From NCBI RefSeq assembly GCF_022201045.2, contig NC_068561.1, forward strand, positions 20,214,501 through 20,278,500: a stretch of 64,000 bases of DNA. The letters run 5' to 3'. This document shows positions 34,557 through 46,043 of this stretch, one piece after another (the stretch's first letter is position 1; each line of letters opens with the position of its first letter). This DNA comes from Citrus sinensis (taxonomy: Eukaryota > Streptophyta > Magnoliopsida > Sapindales > Rutaceae). The notes under the pieces were generated by a model. That model made no database searches. It saw only the letters and a list, made by a program, of their open reading frames with translations, and was not told where the DNA came from. The position numbers were made by a program, and so were the translations under genes.

Positions 34557-34583
<27 letters not shown>
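34557..34583. repeat. (AT)13 microsatellite
   Basis: Uninterrupted alternating A and T. Confidence 0.9.
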
Positions 34584-34780
34584 ACGAGTGAATACCACTA
34601 ATGTTTATATATATATATAGTAGTTTTTTTTATTTGTGATCTGAAAGTGCGGGAAAAATTTAAAAAAACTTTAAAACCGTCGGATTTTAAAAGTGTACAA
34701 CTTGAAGCGCTTAAATCGCACGATTTATGTGTTTTCTCGTGCTTTATAATTTCGGATTGTAACATCTCCATATAAGGTTG

Positions 34781-34910
34781 AACTATGGTGCCACAATTGT
34801 ACGGTACCACAGCTGGATCCAACCTTTGGATCCAATTCTAGTGACAACTGTGGGTTAAATCTAATAATTAGATTCAGCTGTGATACCGTACCACTGTGGT
34901 ACCATAACTT
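34781..34910. repeat. 130-bp palindromic (foldback) element
   Basis: The left arm 34781-34820 (AACTATGGTGCCACAATTGT...) and the right arm 34871-34910, reverse-complemented (AAGTTATGGTACCACAGTGG...), pair over about 40 bp around a 50-bp loop, sharing TACGGTAYCACAGCTG. A looser relative lies at 42285-42405. Likely a small foldback transposon. Confidence 0.7.
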
Positions 34911-35615
34911 TGCTCTTCTATATATGCTTTAAAGATTTAAAAAAAAAATGCAGAAGAATTAATGTTGATGTCACATAAGCTTTCCCTCTAAGTAAAGTTA
35001 AAAAGCACAGCCGCAGGTTCTAACCAAAGATTTCCAAAATTGAGCAGTACTGTCATATTTACTAAAATTCTAAGCCTGACCCATTCTGGAATAAGTTGAT
35101 AGCAAATGTTGTAAATATACAATTTTGGGGGCGGCAGAAATCATTTATGGTCTGCTGAGAGTTGTCAATTTTTATTGAGTTGATAATTCATGATACCCCT
35201 AAATGCATCAGAAGAGCCGCATGTTGGAGTTTGCCGAACCAATGGACTGTAAAATTATGTTACAATTGCTAAGGTTGGAAAGATCGAATCATTGACTTTT
35301 ACGTAATGAATATTAATTATCTGGGGTACTATAGTGAAAGTTTTAAAAACATACACTTATTATACAATTCAGAAGTCTATATTTATAATTAATTCGAAAA
35401 TATATTATTTTTTGATAATATTGAGAAGATATCAACCCATACTCACAATTTTTTATTTTTTATTTTACCTAAAGAGTCTCCACGAAAACTCTTCTTATTG
35501 ATGCCTTGAATCTTCATGCTACCATTCAATTCTCAAGTCCAATGATTAATTACAATATATTGCATTCTCTTGATGAGTACTAATATTCTCGAGATAGTTG
35601 TTAGTATTTTTAGTT

Positions 35616-36190
35616 GGGTAAAAGCTTGTTTAGTCCATATATTTTAAAGTTAATGTTCGTTTAGTCCCTATATTTTTAAAAATACCTCAAACTATCCCTA
35701 CCATTAAATTATTGACACTCTTGCCATTATCTTTTGTTCCTTTTAACTTATTTTTATAATATTACCCTATTATAATAATTTTTTAGACATTATTAAAAAA
35801 AATTATCAGTTTAACACCCAAAATATATATATATTAATTTTTGTGGAACACTCTCTTGAGTTAAAATATTAATTTTTCCAAAAAATTGATAATGTAATTT
35901 TTTACAATATTAATTTTTTAAACATACGTGAGATTCCACAAAAATTAATATATACCTTTTTTGTTTTTAGTTTATTTTTGAGTTTAATTTGATAATCTAA
36001 TTTTTTATTAATATCTAAAAAAGAAATATTATTGTAAGAGTGTAATATTATAAAAATAAGTTAAAAAGAATAAAAAATAATGGCATGAGTGTCAAAATTT
36101 AACAGTATGGACGTTTTAAAATATTTTTAAAAATATAAAAACTAAATAGGTACTAACCTTATAATATAATAACTAAACAAACTTTTACTC
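35616..36190. mobile_element. Mutator-like non-autonomous element, family B copy 2 (9-bp TSD)
   Basis: Left end GGGTAAAAGCTTGTTTAGTC; right end ACTTTTACTC, with text matching copy 1 at 26906-27380 throughout both arms (CCCTATATTTTTAAAAATAC). Flanked by TTTTTAGTT on the left and TTTTTAGTC on the right, a 9-bp duplication with one mismatch. 575 bp, longer than copy 1 through extra AT-rich sequence in the middle. Confidence 0.85.
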
Positions 36191-36807
36191 TTTTTAGTCT
36201 TTACGGGATCGATAAAGTTTAACAATAAAATGTTCTTTTTATCATTAGTGACAACTAAAAGATAAATGTCCTCAAAAAAGCAATAAAAAGATGTGAAGTA
36301 AATATTTAACAATGTATAAACAAATTATTTTACCATAAATTTACATCTTAATTGATATAGGTCAAGAATTTTTCAATGACTCCAAAGTCCAAATGAAAAG
36401 TTAAAGCAGCCAACCAGGACATGATAAAAATAATACAACTATCAATTTTTTAATATATGAAGTTTGATATTTACCTGACAGAAGTGACATTGTCACCACC
36501 ACAATCCATTAATTAATTGTTCTACTTAAAAAAAAATTACAATTTTATGTGTTGTAAAAACAAGGACCACTAAAAGATCTAATTAGAATTCTTAAGTATG
36601 ATTAAGCTTATAAAAAAAAACCCCTTGTAATTATAAAAACTTATAAAGCAAAAATTTATAATCTTTACTAAAAATAGATGGCCTCAAAGTTTATATAATT
36701 GCGATAGCTCGGCTTCTTGCACTGTTACAAATCCCCACAAAACTATTTTTGGAATTGAAAATGAAGTGGGAGAAGAAATATTGGGAAATGACAACCCCAA
36801 GCTTGGA
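36191..36807. other. NF-YA upstream region
   Basis: AT-rich promoter-side DNA upstream of the NF-YA leader. No gene seen. Confidence 0.55.
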
Positions 36808-36818
36808 TTATATAAAAA
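36808..36818 (+). promoter_or_regulatory. Putative TATA box of NF-YA
   Basis: TTATATAAAAA lies about 240 bp upstream of the leader uORF and 320 bp before the leader splice donor, giving a plausible first non-coding exon. Confidence 0.5.
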
Positions 36819-37055
36819 GCAAGAGAGAGAAAAGAAGTGACAACAAGGAGAGTTTATAACTAAATATAATTAATTAGCTTTTATAACGCAATTTACACAA
36901 AATACAAAAGACTTGCATGAAAGCTAAATGTTATTGGTTAATGGCATGTAGTTCCATTACACTTGTACGCTAATATTTGCCTTCTTGCTTCTCAACTTTC
37001 TACCCCTCTCTCTCTTTCTATTTCTCTTGTTTTTCTTGCTTGAAATTGTGCAGAC

Positions 37056-37094
37056 ATGGCTCCTAACAAATGGGGTTTCTTTGCTTCTGCATAG
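37056..37094 (+). CDS. Upstream ORF (12 aa) in the NF-YA leader
   Basis: ATG at 37056 opens MAPNKWGFFASA and stops at TAG 37092-37094, before the leader donor at 37137, so it lies in the first exon and would be present in the spliced mRNA. If translated it could lower initiation at the main ATG. Leader uORFs and leader introns are known to regulate some NF-YA (HAP2) genes. Whether this peptide is conserved was not checked. Confidence 0.45.
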   Translation: MAPNKWGFFASA

Positions 37095-37710
37095 GATTCA
37101 AAAGCCTTAGCTTTACTTCTCTTTTTCTACTGTCAAGTGAGTACTTTCTCTACTTTGTTTTTGTTTTTGTTTCCAACTGATTCCAGTTTTTGTCAGAATA
37201 TTTATTATCTCTTCAGTCTTCACTCCAGTTCTCTTGTTGTCTTACTTATTTTCTTCACAGTTTGATCTCTTGTATATTCAGCTGATGCAATCTTTTTGTT
37301 TCTCAAATGGGTTGTTCCTGACTTTCTGTTTTCTTTCCATTTTTATCTTATTTTTTTCAGCATTAATCTAATTGAGTTGCCGAAAATAATGATGATATTT
37401 TGATCTTGGTATAATATATTTTTTTGTCTTGGTACTTAAAAGTTTCTTCTTTCTAGTTCTATCCATTTTTTTCTTCCAACAGACGTGTCTGTAAATCTTA
37501 CTAGATCAAACAGATATGTTGGATTGTATTATGATGGGATGACCAAAATCTTCAAAGAAAATTTCCCCATATTCTTGTGATTGAAATTTCTCTAATAATT
37601 GGTGGTAATTTTAATTATGACTTTGAGTTGCAGGCTTAGATTCAAGATACTGAAAGGCAGCAGTCACAAGAGCAAAATTGCTGCTTTGGATAATTTTGAG
37701 GGAAGAAACA

Positions 37711-40700
37711 ATGGCCATGCAAACTGTGTATTTCAAAGAGCATCATGAAGGAAATGGTCATAATCAAAATGGGCAGCTCTCATCTGTGCATTCATCAGCA
37801 CCTTGGTGGAGCTCCTTGGGGTCTCAATCTGTTTACGGGGCATCTTGTGGCCAATTGAAGCCTCTATCCATGGAAACTTCAACTGAAGAAGCAGGTCAAA
37901 CACTGGATAAGCCAAACACAACACACTTCTCTTTCTTTCCTGGTAATTAATTATTCTTCGTTTACATTTTGGTTATATTCTCCATTTTTTTCCCTTTTTT
38001 TTTTTTAAAAAAAAAAGCCTTGATCGATAAAAAAACCCTCGGGAATTATCTTGTTTTCATCTTGCATCGTGCTAATAATTATTTTTACCATTAGATTCTA
38101 ATATGTAAATTGAGGTTAAGATAGGTCTCAAGTTATCTTTAGAATGAAAAACGAATTACTCTCCTACGTTCCAAAAATTTATTATGTTTTTCCGTTAAAA
38201 AAAAAGGTTAAATTGTAGGTTTACTAGAGTTGTTGCTTTGTGGGTATTGGTTGGTTCAGTTGGTAAAACAGTTTGGAATGGTACAAAAAGGTATGGGGTT
38301 TGAACTCCGCTCTTCAAGTTGAGGAGGGGAAATGGATTCCATTCATGCAATACCTAAAAATAAACAAATAAAATAAGGTTGTTGCTTCTCAGTGATTGAG
38401 GATATGGGATCCATATGTAACTAAGGGTTATGGATGATGGGAAGTGATTTTCACTACCACACTTGAGTTTTCTAAGGATGAGTGGAGACAAAACAGTGGC
38501 GTTTAAATTAAAATATTTTATCAAGATATGGGGCATGATCCAAATTTTTATTTGTGTGCTATCCCTTCCTATAGTTATTCTTTTGTCGGTGCTTTTGTGA
38601 CTTCAAATTAAATTTTAATGTACAAAGTAGAGGAGCTAGCAAGTAATTGGTTATTATGAACTAATAACAAGATTTTTATGTTTGACTAAGTAAATGATCT
38701 TATCCTGAAACTAGATTAAAGAAATTTGAAGTTGCAACCCCACTTCATTGAGTAGTGGAAACCCCACTTTGAATGTTGTGAATTATTGCTTATTTTGTAA
38801 AACTAAATCAACATCCTTATAATCCAAGAAAATCAACTGTTAGTTCTTAATAAGTGGACAAGCATTGTGAAGTAAACAAAAATGACAAATTTCTTCTTGA
38901 GCACAAATCTGTGTCTGAAATCATTAATTGGATATGCAACAATGTTTATTTGCCTTGAAATCATGAATTGGATATGCAACAATGTTTATTTGCCTTCAGA
39001 AGTCGTTGATTGGATATTGCAAGTTTTCAGTTTAAAATCTATGGAGTCACAGGGATTGGATAATGGCAGCATTTGCTGTATACCTCAAAAATAGGTGCTC
39101 AACAAAAGGTAGTAAAATTGCCAATGGGGAAGATTAATTCAGTCTCCATTGTGAACATCTTTATTTTATAAAATGCAAACTTGTGTGGGGATCTTAGTTA
39201 AACAGCTCTGTTTTACTAGATTCCCAGTCCAAGTCCAAATTTGTAAAATAAGTATGTTGTCAGTGGAGAAAATTTAAGAGGCTGTTAGCCTTTTGTTACA
39301 CGTTCTGGCTTCTGCCCTGTTTTTCGTTTGTAACAAAGGAAGCAGCAAAAGAACGATCCAAACCCAAAAGTAGAATTCACTGTGATGAAACAGTATATGG
39401 ACTTAGCTTACATATCATGCTCATTAAAGAAACTTAATTTCAGTTAAATCATTTTCATTTCGAATACAACTCTACAAGTAACATCTTAATTAATCACAAG
39501 TTCTTGGTATCAGTTCTCTCTCCCTTGCAGAAATCATTGAAATACTGCAGAAGGGTGACATTCTTTCTTCTACATAATATATTTCGCAACATGAATAAGG
39601 AATACTTTTTTTTTTCCTATATGTGTATATAAATCAGGTGGTAATCTTCCCAACTTTTGATTCATTTATACATAGCACTTTATTTTGATTATTATTCACT
39701 AGCCAAGCGGTTTCCCGTTCAGGCGATGTCAAAAGTTCAGGGGATGGACAAAAGCTTCCCCCTGCCATATCTTTGCAATCAGCTTTGCCAGAAAATCCAG
39801 GATGCTTCGAGTTGGGATTTGGCCAACCTATGGTGCGATTTTTTTCCAACTTTAATAAAATTTTGAATTATTATCTCTTTTCTTACCTTAATGATTAATT
39901 GTTTCTATTTATCTATGGGCTGCAAATGTAGATCTGTGCAAAGTATCCTTATGCAGATCAATATTACGGAGTTTTCTCAGCTTATGGAGCTCAAATTTCG
40001 GTTTGTCTTCCATCTTTACTTAGCCCACCCATTCTTTGCAATTATATTTCAATAATATTATCTCATAATGTTCATCTTGCTCTTAATTTACAAATGTCAA
40101 AGGTTTAGTGTGAGCTTGTTTGTAGAAGTAGATAAATTAAAGAGAGAAACTGCTTAAGGTGATCTATTATTATTACACAGCCTGTATTCATCTGCTTGAG
40201 TTAAGAAGCATGCAAAAAGCAATTGCAAAGCACAATGTTCTAAGATTCTGTAGCTTGTTGCCAAGAAGATGAAACATTGCATTTAGTTTTGGCTTGACCG
40301 AAAACTTTGGCACACCCACGCAAGGACAGATAATTTTTTGTGTTCTAAGTTCTCATACACCGTTTGGACGAAAAAAAAAATGTATAAACACTAGAAGTAT
40401 GTCAGGGAAACCAAGAAAGTTTCGCTGAGGGAGAGTAAAGAAAGTAGAGATTTATCAACATGAAAAACATAAAAAACAATTGCATACATTGGAATTTGGA
40501 ACAGAGTGATGGAGAAACCTGCGGCTTTCTTATCAGATTAACAGGTTTTTTGCGCTGAATTTAGATTGACATCTTTTATACTATGAACTCTACATTCTGC
40601 ACTTGTCAGGCTTATACTATGAACTCTACATTCTGCACTTGTCAGGCTTTTGTAACAGATACACATGCTTGAATCTAGCAACTTTTAACTGATGCATATG

Positions 40701-41521
40701 CTTATTCATGACAAAACCAGGGCCGGATTATGCTGCCACTTAACTTGGCAACAGATGATGGACCAATATATGTTAACGCTAAGCAGTATCATGGGATTAT
40801 TAGGCGTCGGAAGTCACGTGCAAAGGCTGTACTTGAGAACAAAATAACTAGGAAACGGAAGGTATGGTATCTTGATTCAGTATATAATTTGGGATAGGAT
40901 GTGACATCTTAAGTTGGATATATTGAAATCATCACGTTCAGTAATTTGGGAGCTTATTAAGATTCTTAATTGAAAGTTTGCTGCTTTCATGCCATTTAAT
41001 ATGGCAAGTAATGTAATTGCCGACATGGCAAAATTGTGATTTCTCGAAAAGTTTTATGGCCCCCTTAAGAGTTTATGTTTATCAAGAACAATGATTTAGA
41101 TTCTTTTGCTGTGCCACAGCCTTATATGCACCATTCACGCCATCTCCATGCCATGCGTCGACCAAGGGGGTGCGGTGGACGTTTCTTGAACACAAAGACT
41201 CGAGATGGAAGTGGCAGAACTGAAGAGAAGAAAACTTGTATTCAGCAATTGCTTCAGCCCACTGGCTCTCAGAGTTCCGAAGTCCTGCAGTCTGAGAGTG
41301 GAACTTTGAGTTCTCCAAAAGAAACAAATGGCAGTGGCCCTAATCTTTCAGGGTCGGAGGTGACTAGCATGTACTCAAGGGGAGAGTTTGGTCACTTTCG
41401 GATCAATCATCTCGGGCCACCTGTCCACTCTTTTTCGGGCATTATGGACACCGGGCGTGGCATTGTCATGCCCAGCCAGTGGGTTGCAGCAGCTGATAAC
41501 TGCTGCAACCTTAAAGTTTGA
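37711..41521 (+). CDS. NF-YA: Nuclear transcription factor Y subunit A (CCAAT-binding)
   Basis: Five coding exons (37711-37942, 39723-39832, 39932-40000, 40721-40861, 41120-41521) join in frame to 317 aa. A non-coding leader exon splices 37136 to 37634. Residues 154-184 ([20 protein letters not shown]...) form the helix that binds the NF-YB/NF-YC dimer. Residues 185-210 ([20 protein letters not shown]...) form the CCAAT-contacting helix. Both match the family throughout. The N-terminus has the Q- and S-rich activation-type segment and the C-terminus is long and serine-rich. The start at 37711 is the first ATG after the leader splice and has an A at -3 and G at +4. The mRNA carries a miR169 site in its 3'UTR. 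The closest paralogue number is not determined. Confidence 0.93.
38238..38355 (+). mobile_element. tRNA-derived SINE in the first NF-YA coding-side intron
   Basis: The A-box-like TGGTTCAGTTGG is followed about 45 bp later by the B-box-like GGTTTGAACTCC, as in plant tRNA-derived SINEs of the Au type. The remainder (AAGTTGAGGAGGGGAAATGG...) runs into an A-rich tail. It lacks a complete tRNA fold. Confidence 0.55.
38919..39000. repeat. ~41-bp direct duplication in an NF-YA intron
   Basis: AATTGGATATGCAACAATGT with the following TTATTTGCCTT occurs twice in succession, with a partial third copy (GATTGGATATTGCAAG). Confidence 0.85.
40576..40647. repeat. Perfect 36-bp direct duplication in an NF-YA intron
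   Basis: The 36-bp unit starting TTATACTATGAACTCTACAT occurs twice head to tail without mismatch. Confidence 0.92.
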
Positions 41522-41618
41522 TAGCATGTAAACCATTTGGGATTGGTGCTGCACCAAACCCATCCTTACCTTCGACCAAATGGAGTAGCTCTGTGGATTG
41601 TCCACCTACCGTTTGGTT

Positions 41619-41639
41619 TAGGCAAATCATTCTTGGCTC
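41619..41639 (+). promoter_or_regulatory. miR169 target site in the NF-YA 3'UTR
   Basis: TAGGCAAATCATTCTTGGCT, 97 bp after the stop codon, pairs with plant miR169 with only a few mismatches, mostly at the ends. miR169 control of NF-YA mRNAs through a 3'UTR site is well established, and placement and sequence agree. Confidence 0.88.
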
Positions 41640-42284
41640 ATCTGCGTGAAGGTGATCGTCTTTGCCATTCCAAGCAGGCAGCTTGGAATGGTTAGAGATG
41701 CCAATACCTTGATGCACTGTATAAGTAGTTAAATAAAGGATTGGAACATAGAAGGGTTGGTTTTGGTAAGTCTGAAAATAAAAGTGTGGGAGTCCAGATA
41801 ATGTGTTTATGATTCTGAAAAACGTTTTAGTGTGGCGTGCTTAAGCTATTTATGCTTTCTGGGTTTATGACTCTTTGATATCTTGAATAATAATAGAACT
41901 TTTGTGTGAATCCATTATCTACTCTACTTCTGCAAGTGGAATGCATTTGATCTGCAAATTTAGAATTGTATAAATGTAGTTTGATAAATTATGTTGTGAT
42001 TGGTTTTATAGGATAAATCACATTGGGATATATGTATGTATGTATGCATGCATGCAAGCATATATATATATATATATATACGTATATTGAATTCTCTAAT
42101 ATAAAAAATTTTAAATTATTTATAGAACTGAGTCTTCCACTAGTTAACAATTATTTTAGTTTGTAATATTCTTTGAGACAGTCTCTCTGGTGAAAATGTC
42201 ATCAGTGATTCTTATAAACGGACTGAAATCTAATGCGTTATTCATTTTTTTTTTTTAAAAAAAAGCCTCCAATGCATTTAGGAT

Positions 42285-42405
42285 TTGGGTATGTTGCAAC
42301 TGTAGCAACTAGCCATTGGATCCACTATTGCACCCCTCATCTAAGTGGACTCAATAGTTGGTTGCAATTGTGACACGGTACCGCAGTTGCAACATAATCG
42401 GACCC
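42285..42405. repeat. Palindromic element related to 34781-34910
   Basis: TATGTTGCAACTG on the left is matched by its complement CAGTTGCAACATA on the right. The interior has GGATCCA and CACGGTACCGCAG, recalling the palindrome at 34.8 kb. Confidence 0.5.
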
Positions 42406-43000
42406 ATGCATTTAATAAGACGTTCAAGTTTTGTTTAAGAATTCGGTAAAGTGATTCTTGTCAAAAACAGTTTTTTTTAAACTATATTATCAACATGAAC
42501 AAAACAGACCAAATAATTATTATATTATAATTTTTGAACCCGACATAACTTTCATTTAACCAAACAAAATTACAAACTAAAAGTACAATTAACAAAATCA
42601 ATATTATTCATTACAATCTTTCTATAGATCAGCATACAATAAATTTCAGCTACATCAAATAAGTCACTGCTGTATTATATTAAGCTCAGCTGATTGATGA
42701 CGTAGTAGATTTTTTTTTTTTTTTTTTTGGCAAAGGTTCATCTTCTAAGCTTGAAATATTTTCATATCTGGGGCTTGAAGCCATTGGATCCAGATGAAAA
42801 TTATGTTATAATACACCCAAATAATTAAAAATACCCATGCCATGATCAACCATATCGTAATACACCAACATAATAAAACTACCCATAACTGCCACAACCT
42901 TGTATTTGAGTTAAGAAAGAACATGATGTGAATCGATGTGAATGTTTACTTTCATACTAAATAAAAAGACTTTTCGTGAAGATCCGGCGTTTCCCTCTCG

Positions 43001-43027
43001 CCCCCCCCCCCCCCCCCCCCCCCCCCC
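43001..43027 (+). repeat. C27 homopolymer
   Basis: Twenty-seven consecutive C, preceded by CTCTCG and followed by T7. Intergenic. Confidence 0.85.
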
Positions 43028-43614
43028 TTTTTTATATATTTTAATGAGAGAAAAAAGAAGAAAGAAGGTGGGAAACGAGTTTGTGGAATCTATACTTCAC
43101 CAATGTAATTGATAACTAGATTGACACAATTATAACTTATTAATTATCATCTGTTGTTATTTATCTTTTTAATAAAATGCATAATAACTCTAACATGCTA
43201 AATTTAATTTTAACTTTTGATATTAGTTGTTTCAATTTTAACAAATTTGGTTTTCAAAACCAAAGATGGTTTCTTTTCCATTCTTGCAAATGCCGTATAT
43301 ACCTACATACCACTTCAAGCACAAACAAAATCACGGGTTATTTCTTTTCACCCAAAAAAAAAAAGTAAACAATCATGAGTTATTTTTTAAAGAGTAAGTC
43401 CCCACTTTATTAAAATAAAGATTAAAATAAAAAAATAAAAGAATATAAAATCTACTAAAATAAATTTTTTACCATTTTATCACATCAAAGTTTGTAAATT
43501 TTCCTCCATTTTCTTATTTAGTCTGTAACTGCATTCAGAACAGTTAAACTCCTTAAAAAAGTACTAAATTTTCACTTATCTCATTTCAATCTCGAGTGAT
43601 TTTAAGATTTTTTT

Positions 43615-44080
43615 TTAAAAAGAAATTTCATTAAAACAACATTACAAACTATTTAGTAAGCACAGATGTGGAACATGACTACATTCTCTAGGGCTTGACA
43701 TAAAACCTTTTGTTCTAGCAACAGAATAGACAGCAGAATTTACAGATCGACTCATAAACGAGAATTGCACTTCTCCTATAGGCATAGTAAGAAATCGACA
43801 TTTCTCAATTATAAGGCCAAAAGCATTGGGGCTGGAAAAATTTTCAATTAAAGCTTGAAAGACTTAAAGGTTGTCCATTTCGATAATAACACAAGGCAAC
43901 TGGCCCTTCATTCAACTGAGAGCCTCTCTAATGCCAAGAGCTTCAGCCTCTCATGAATCAAAAGTACCTAGAAAACACTCATACCTTATTACCACAAATT
44001 CACCCATAGAGTTACGGATTACACACCATCAACATTACACTTTAACCAACCAAAGCAAGGATTTTCCCAATAAACAAATG
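43615..44080 (-). pseudogene. LINE RNase H-like fragment
   Basis: On the minus strand the text reads AEALGIREALS, a stop, then MKGQLPCVIIEMDNL, a stop, and VFQALIENFSSPNAFGLIIE. This is the RNase H-like (RVT_3) domain at the end of plant non-LTR retrotransposons. In-frame stops show it is dead. Downstream text ends near ARTKGFMS. It lies 0.3 kb upstream of the CP33-like gene. Confidence 0.7.
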
Positions 44081-44187
44081 ATTTTAGGATTATTTATATC
44101 AGTTTTCACAATAATTTTATTTGGAAAAGACAGTTAAGCAAATTGGTTTAATAACTCCTAAGGAAAATATACAATAGCCCTTTAAAA

Positions 44188-44213
44188 AGAGAGCGAGAGA
44201 GAGAGAGAGAGAG
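44188..44213 (+). repeat. (GA)n microsatellite in the CP33-like leader/promoter
   Basis: AGAGCGAGAGAGAGAGAGAG, interrupted once, 165-190 bp upstream of the ATG. GAGA tracts are common plant core-promoter elements. Confidence 0.8.
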
Positions 44214-44375
44214 GCAACAGATTTTTTATTCCAATATTACCCTCAATGAATGCATGTTATTAATTTTCAACGACCTTATCCGCCTTAGAGTTTGCTATTC
44301 CAATTACTGAACCCAATATCCTCTAAATTCTCAAAAAAAAAATTCCCTTCTCTGAGTCTGAGTTCCAAATCCAAA

Positions 44376-46043
44376 ATGGCAGCTTCTACTGTCTCAATGG
44401 CTGCTTCGTCTTCGCTCTGCAACAAGCTTTACAACCTCCAAGCAATTACTCAAATCCCCACGAATCACTTGCCATCTTTATTTAAAACCAAGTCCCCGAA
44501 ACCCCTTAAACTCGAAAAAGCCCAAAACCCCAGTGCCCTCCACTTGTCACTCCTCTCTCTTTCTCATTTTCGCCAATTCTCGGCTTTATTTGATGGCTTT
44601 CGAGTCACTGAGGATAGCCAAGATGAGCCAGAAACCGAACAAGAAGAAGAAGAAGAAGAAGAAGCAGTAGAAGAGGAAGAAGAGCCAAAGGTGGCTGCGT
44701 CTGATGAAGCGGCGAGGCTTTACGTAGGGAATTTGCCTTATTCGATGACTTCTTCTTCGTTAGCTGAGGTTTTTGCGGAGGCTGGTACCGTGGCTTCAGC
44801 TGAGGTTTGTGCTTTCATTTGTTTTTTTTTTTTTCTCTTGGGATTGTTTTAGTTTCTGCATATTTTATGACGTCTAATGAGATAATTTTATGAATTTTAA
44901 GGAATGTTCACTATGAAAGTTTTTAATGAGAGAATTTTATGAATTTTAAGGTATGTTCGATGTGAAAGTTTTGAGATTGTTTATGAATTGTGTTTTTTCA
45001 CAGATTGTTTACGATCGAGTTACGGACAGAAGCAGAGGGTTTGGTTTTGTTACTATGGGGAGTGTGGAAGAAGCTAAAGAAGCAATTCGTTTATTTGATG
45101 GTTCCGTAAGTGCTGATGGTATTTGCATTGCTATTGTATTGATTGAACCCTTCAACTGTCAGCATTTTGGAAATGGACGGTGCCTGGTTTTTCTTAGTTA
45201 CATTATTTTAGATGTGCATTCCATTCATTCTATGAACACATGAATACACCTTACTCTTAAGTCTTAACACATTGTGCAACATGATGAAAGTAGCATGGAT
45301 GAGATCCAACTCTATATTTTTTGCAAAATTCTATGTAAAAGCTATCTTGTTATTGTGATGGATGTATTTCTTTATTAGTACCTTTAATTTCACTTCTCCT
45401 TGACAGTAGTTTTGGACTTCACATTCTGTCATTCTATAGCTTATTTAGCCAAGATGGTAAATTTCCATCATTTTGTGTTTAAATGGTAACATTTTGTTCT
45501 TATCAATATTGGTTGACAGCAAATTGGTGGCCGAACTGTAAAGGTGAACTTCCCAGAAGTGCCAAGAGGAGGTGAAAGGGCAGCAATGGGGCCAAAATTA
45601 CAGAACAGTTACCAGGGCTTTGTCGACAGCCCTCACAAGATCTATGCTGGAAATCTTGGCTGGGGTCTGACTTCTCAGGGTTTAAGAGATGCTTTTCAGG
45701 GCCAGCCAGGTTTATTGAGTGCCAAGGTTATCTTTGAGAGATACACTGGAAGATCTCGAGGCTTTGGTTTTGTCACTTTTGAAACAGCAGAGGATTTACA
45801 ATCTGCTTTGGATGCCATGAACGGAGTGGTAAGGCTCTGATTTGGTGACTGATTTTGCGAATTTTCAATCTTCAGTTATATTTATTTATTTATTACAAAT
45901 TATGCAAGTAGGAAGTCGAAGGGCGGCCCCTGCGATTGAATATGGCAAATGAAAGAGCTCCTCCTGTTTTGCCGGCAGCAAAGGAAACGAAAACAGAAAA
46001 CAGCATTGACGGCAGCGAATTGCTTTCTAGCATTAGCACATAA
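44376..46043 (+). CDS. CP33: Chloroplast ribonucleoprotein with two RRMs (CP33-like)
   Basis: Four exons (44376-44804, 45004-45105, 45520-45828, 45912-46043), all phase 0, give 323 aa. The N-terminus MAASTVSMAASSSLCNKLYN is a serine/alanine-rich chloroplast transit peptide. An acidic glutamate run encoded by a (GAA)n tract (about 44642-44663) follows. RRM1 has RNP2 LYVGNL (115-120) and RNP1 RGFGFVTM (154-161); RRM2 has RNP2 IYAGNL (218-223) and RNP1 RGFGFVTF (257-264). Transit peptide, acidic region and twin RRMs are the plan of cpRNPs, which stabilise, edit and process plastid mRNAs. Identity with CP33 is supported by its neighbours (see TatD and syntaxin). The ATG at 44376 is chosen because it gives the transit peptide; no in-frame ATG lies upstream. 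Confidence 0.9.
44880..44970. repeat. ~50-bp tandem duplication in CP33-like intron 1
   Basis: TTTTATGAATTTTAAGGAAT and the following GTTCACTATGAAAGTTTT recur as TTTTATGAATTTTAAGGTAT plus GTTCGATGTGAAAGTTTT. Confidence 0.85.

Larger units (their letters stand above)
29939..35610. other. Gene-free stretch with repeats
   Basis: Nearly 6 kb without a supported gene. Structures seen: an AC tract near 30150, C27 plus A11 at 30183-30220, a possible further transposon near 31070-31795 (right end GGCTCCGTTTAGGATTGAGG on the minus strand), a ~97-bp tandem duplication near 32330-32520, an (AT)n tract at 34557-34583, and a long palindrome at 34781-34910. The frame at 30434-30694 is not convincing. Confidence 0.6.
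41640..43610. other. NF-YA 3' flank and intergenic repeats
   Basis: Contains the rest of the NF-YA 3'UTR, an (AT)n tract near 42059-42080, a palindromic element at 42285-42405 and a C27 run at 43001-43027. No gene seen. Confidence 0.6.

Noticed and set aside
37678-37710. Eleven extra residues before the NF-YA start
   Set aside because: The upstream start would be TTG, not ATG. ATGGCC at 37711 has a good context.
38238-38355. tRNA gene
   Set aside because: A and B boxes are present but acceptor and anticodon stems do not form. A SINE explains it better.
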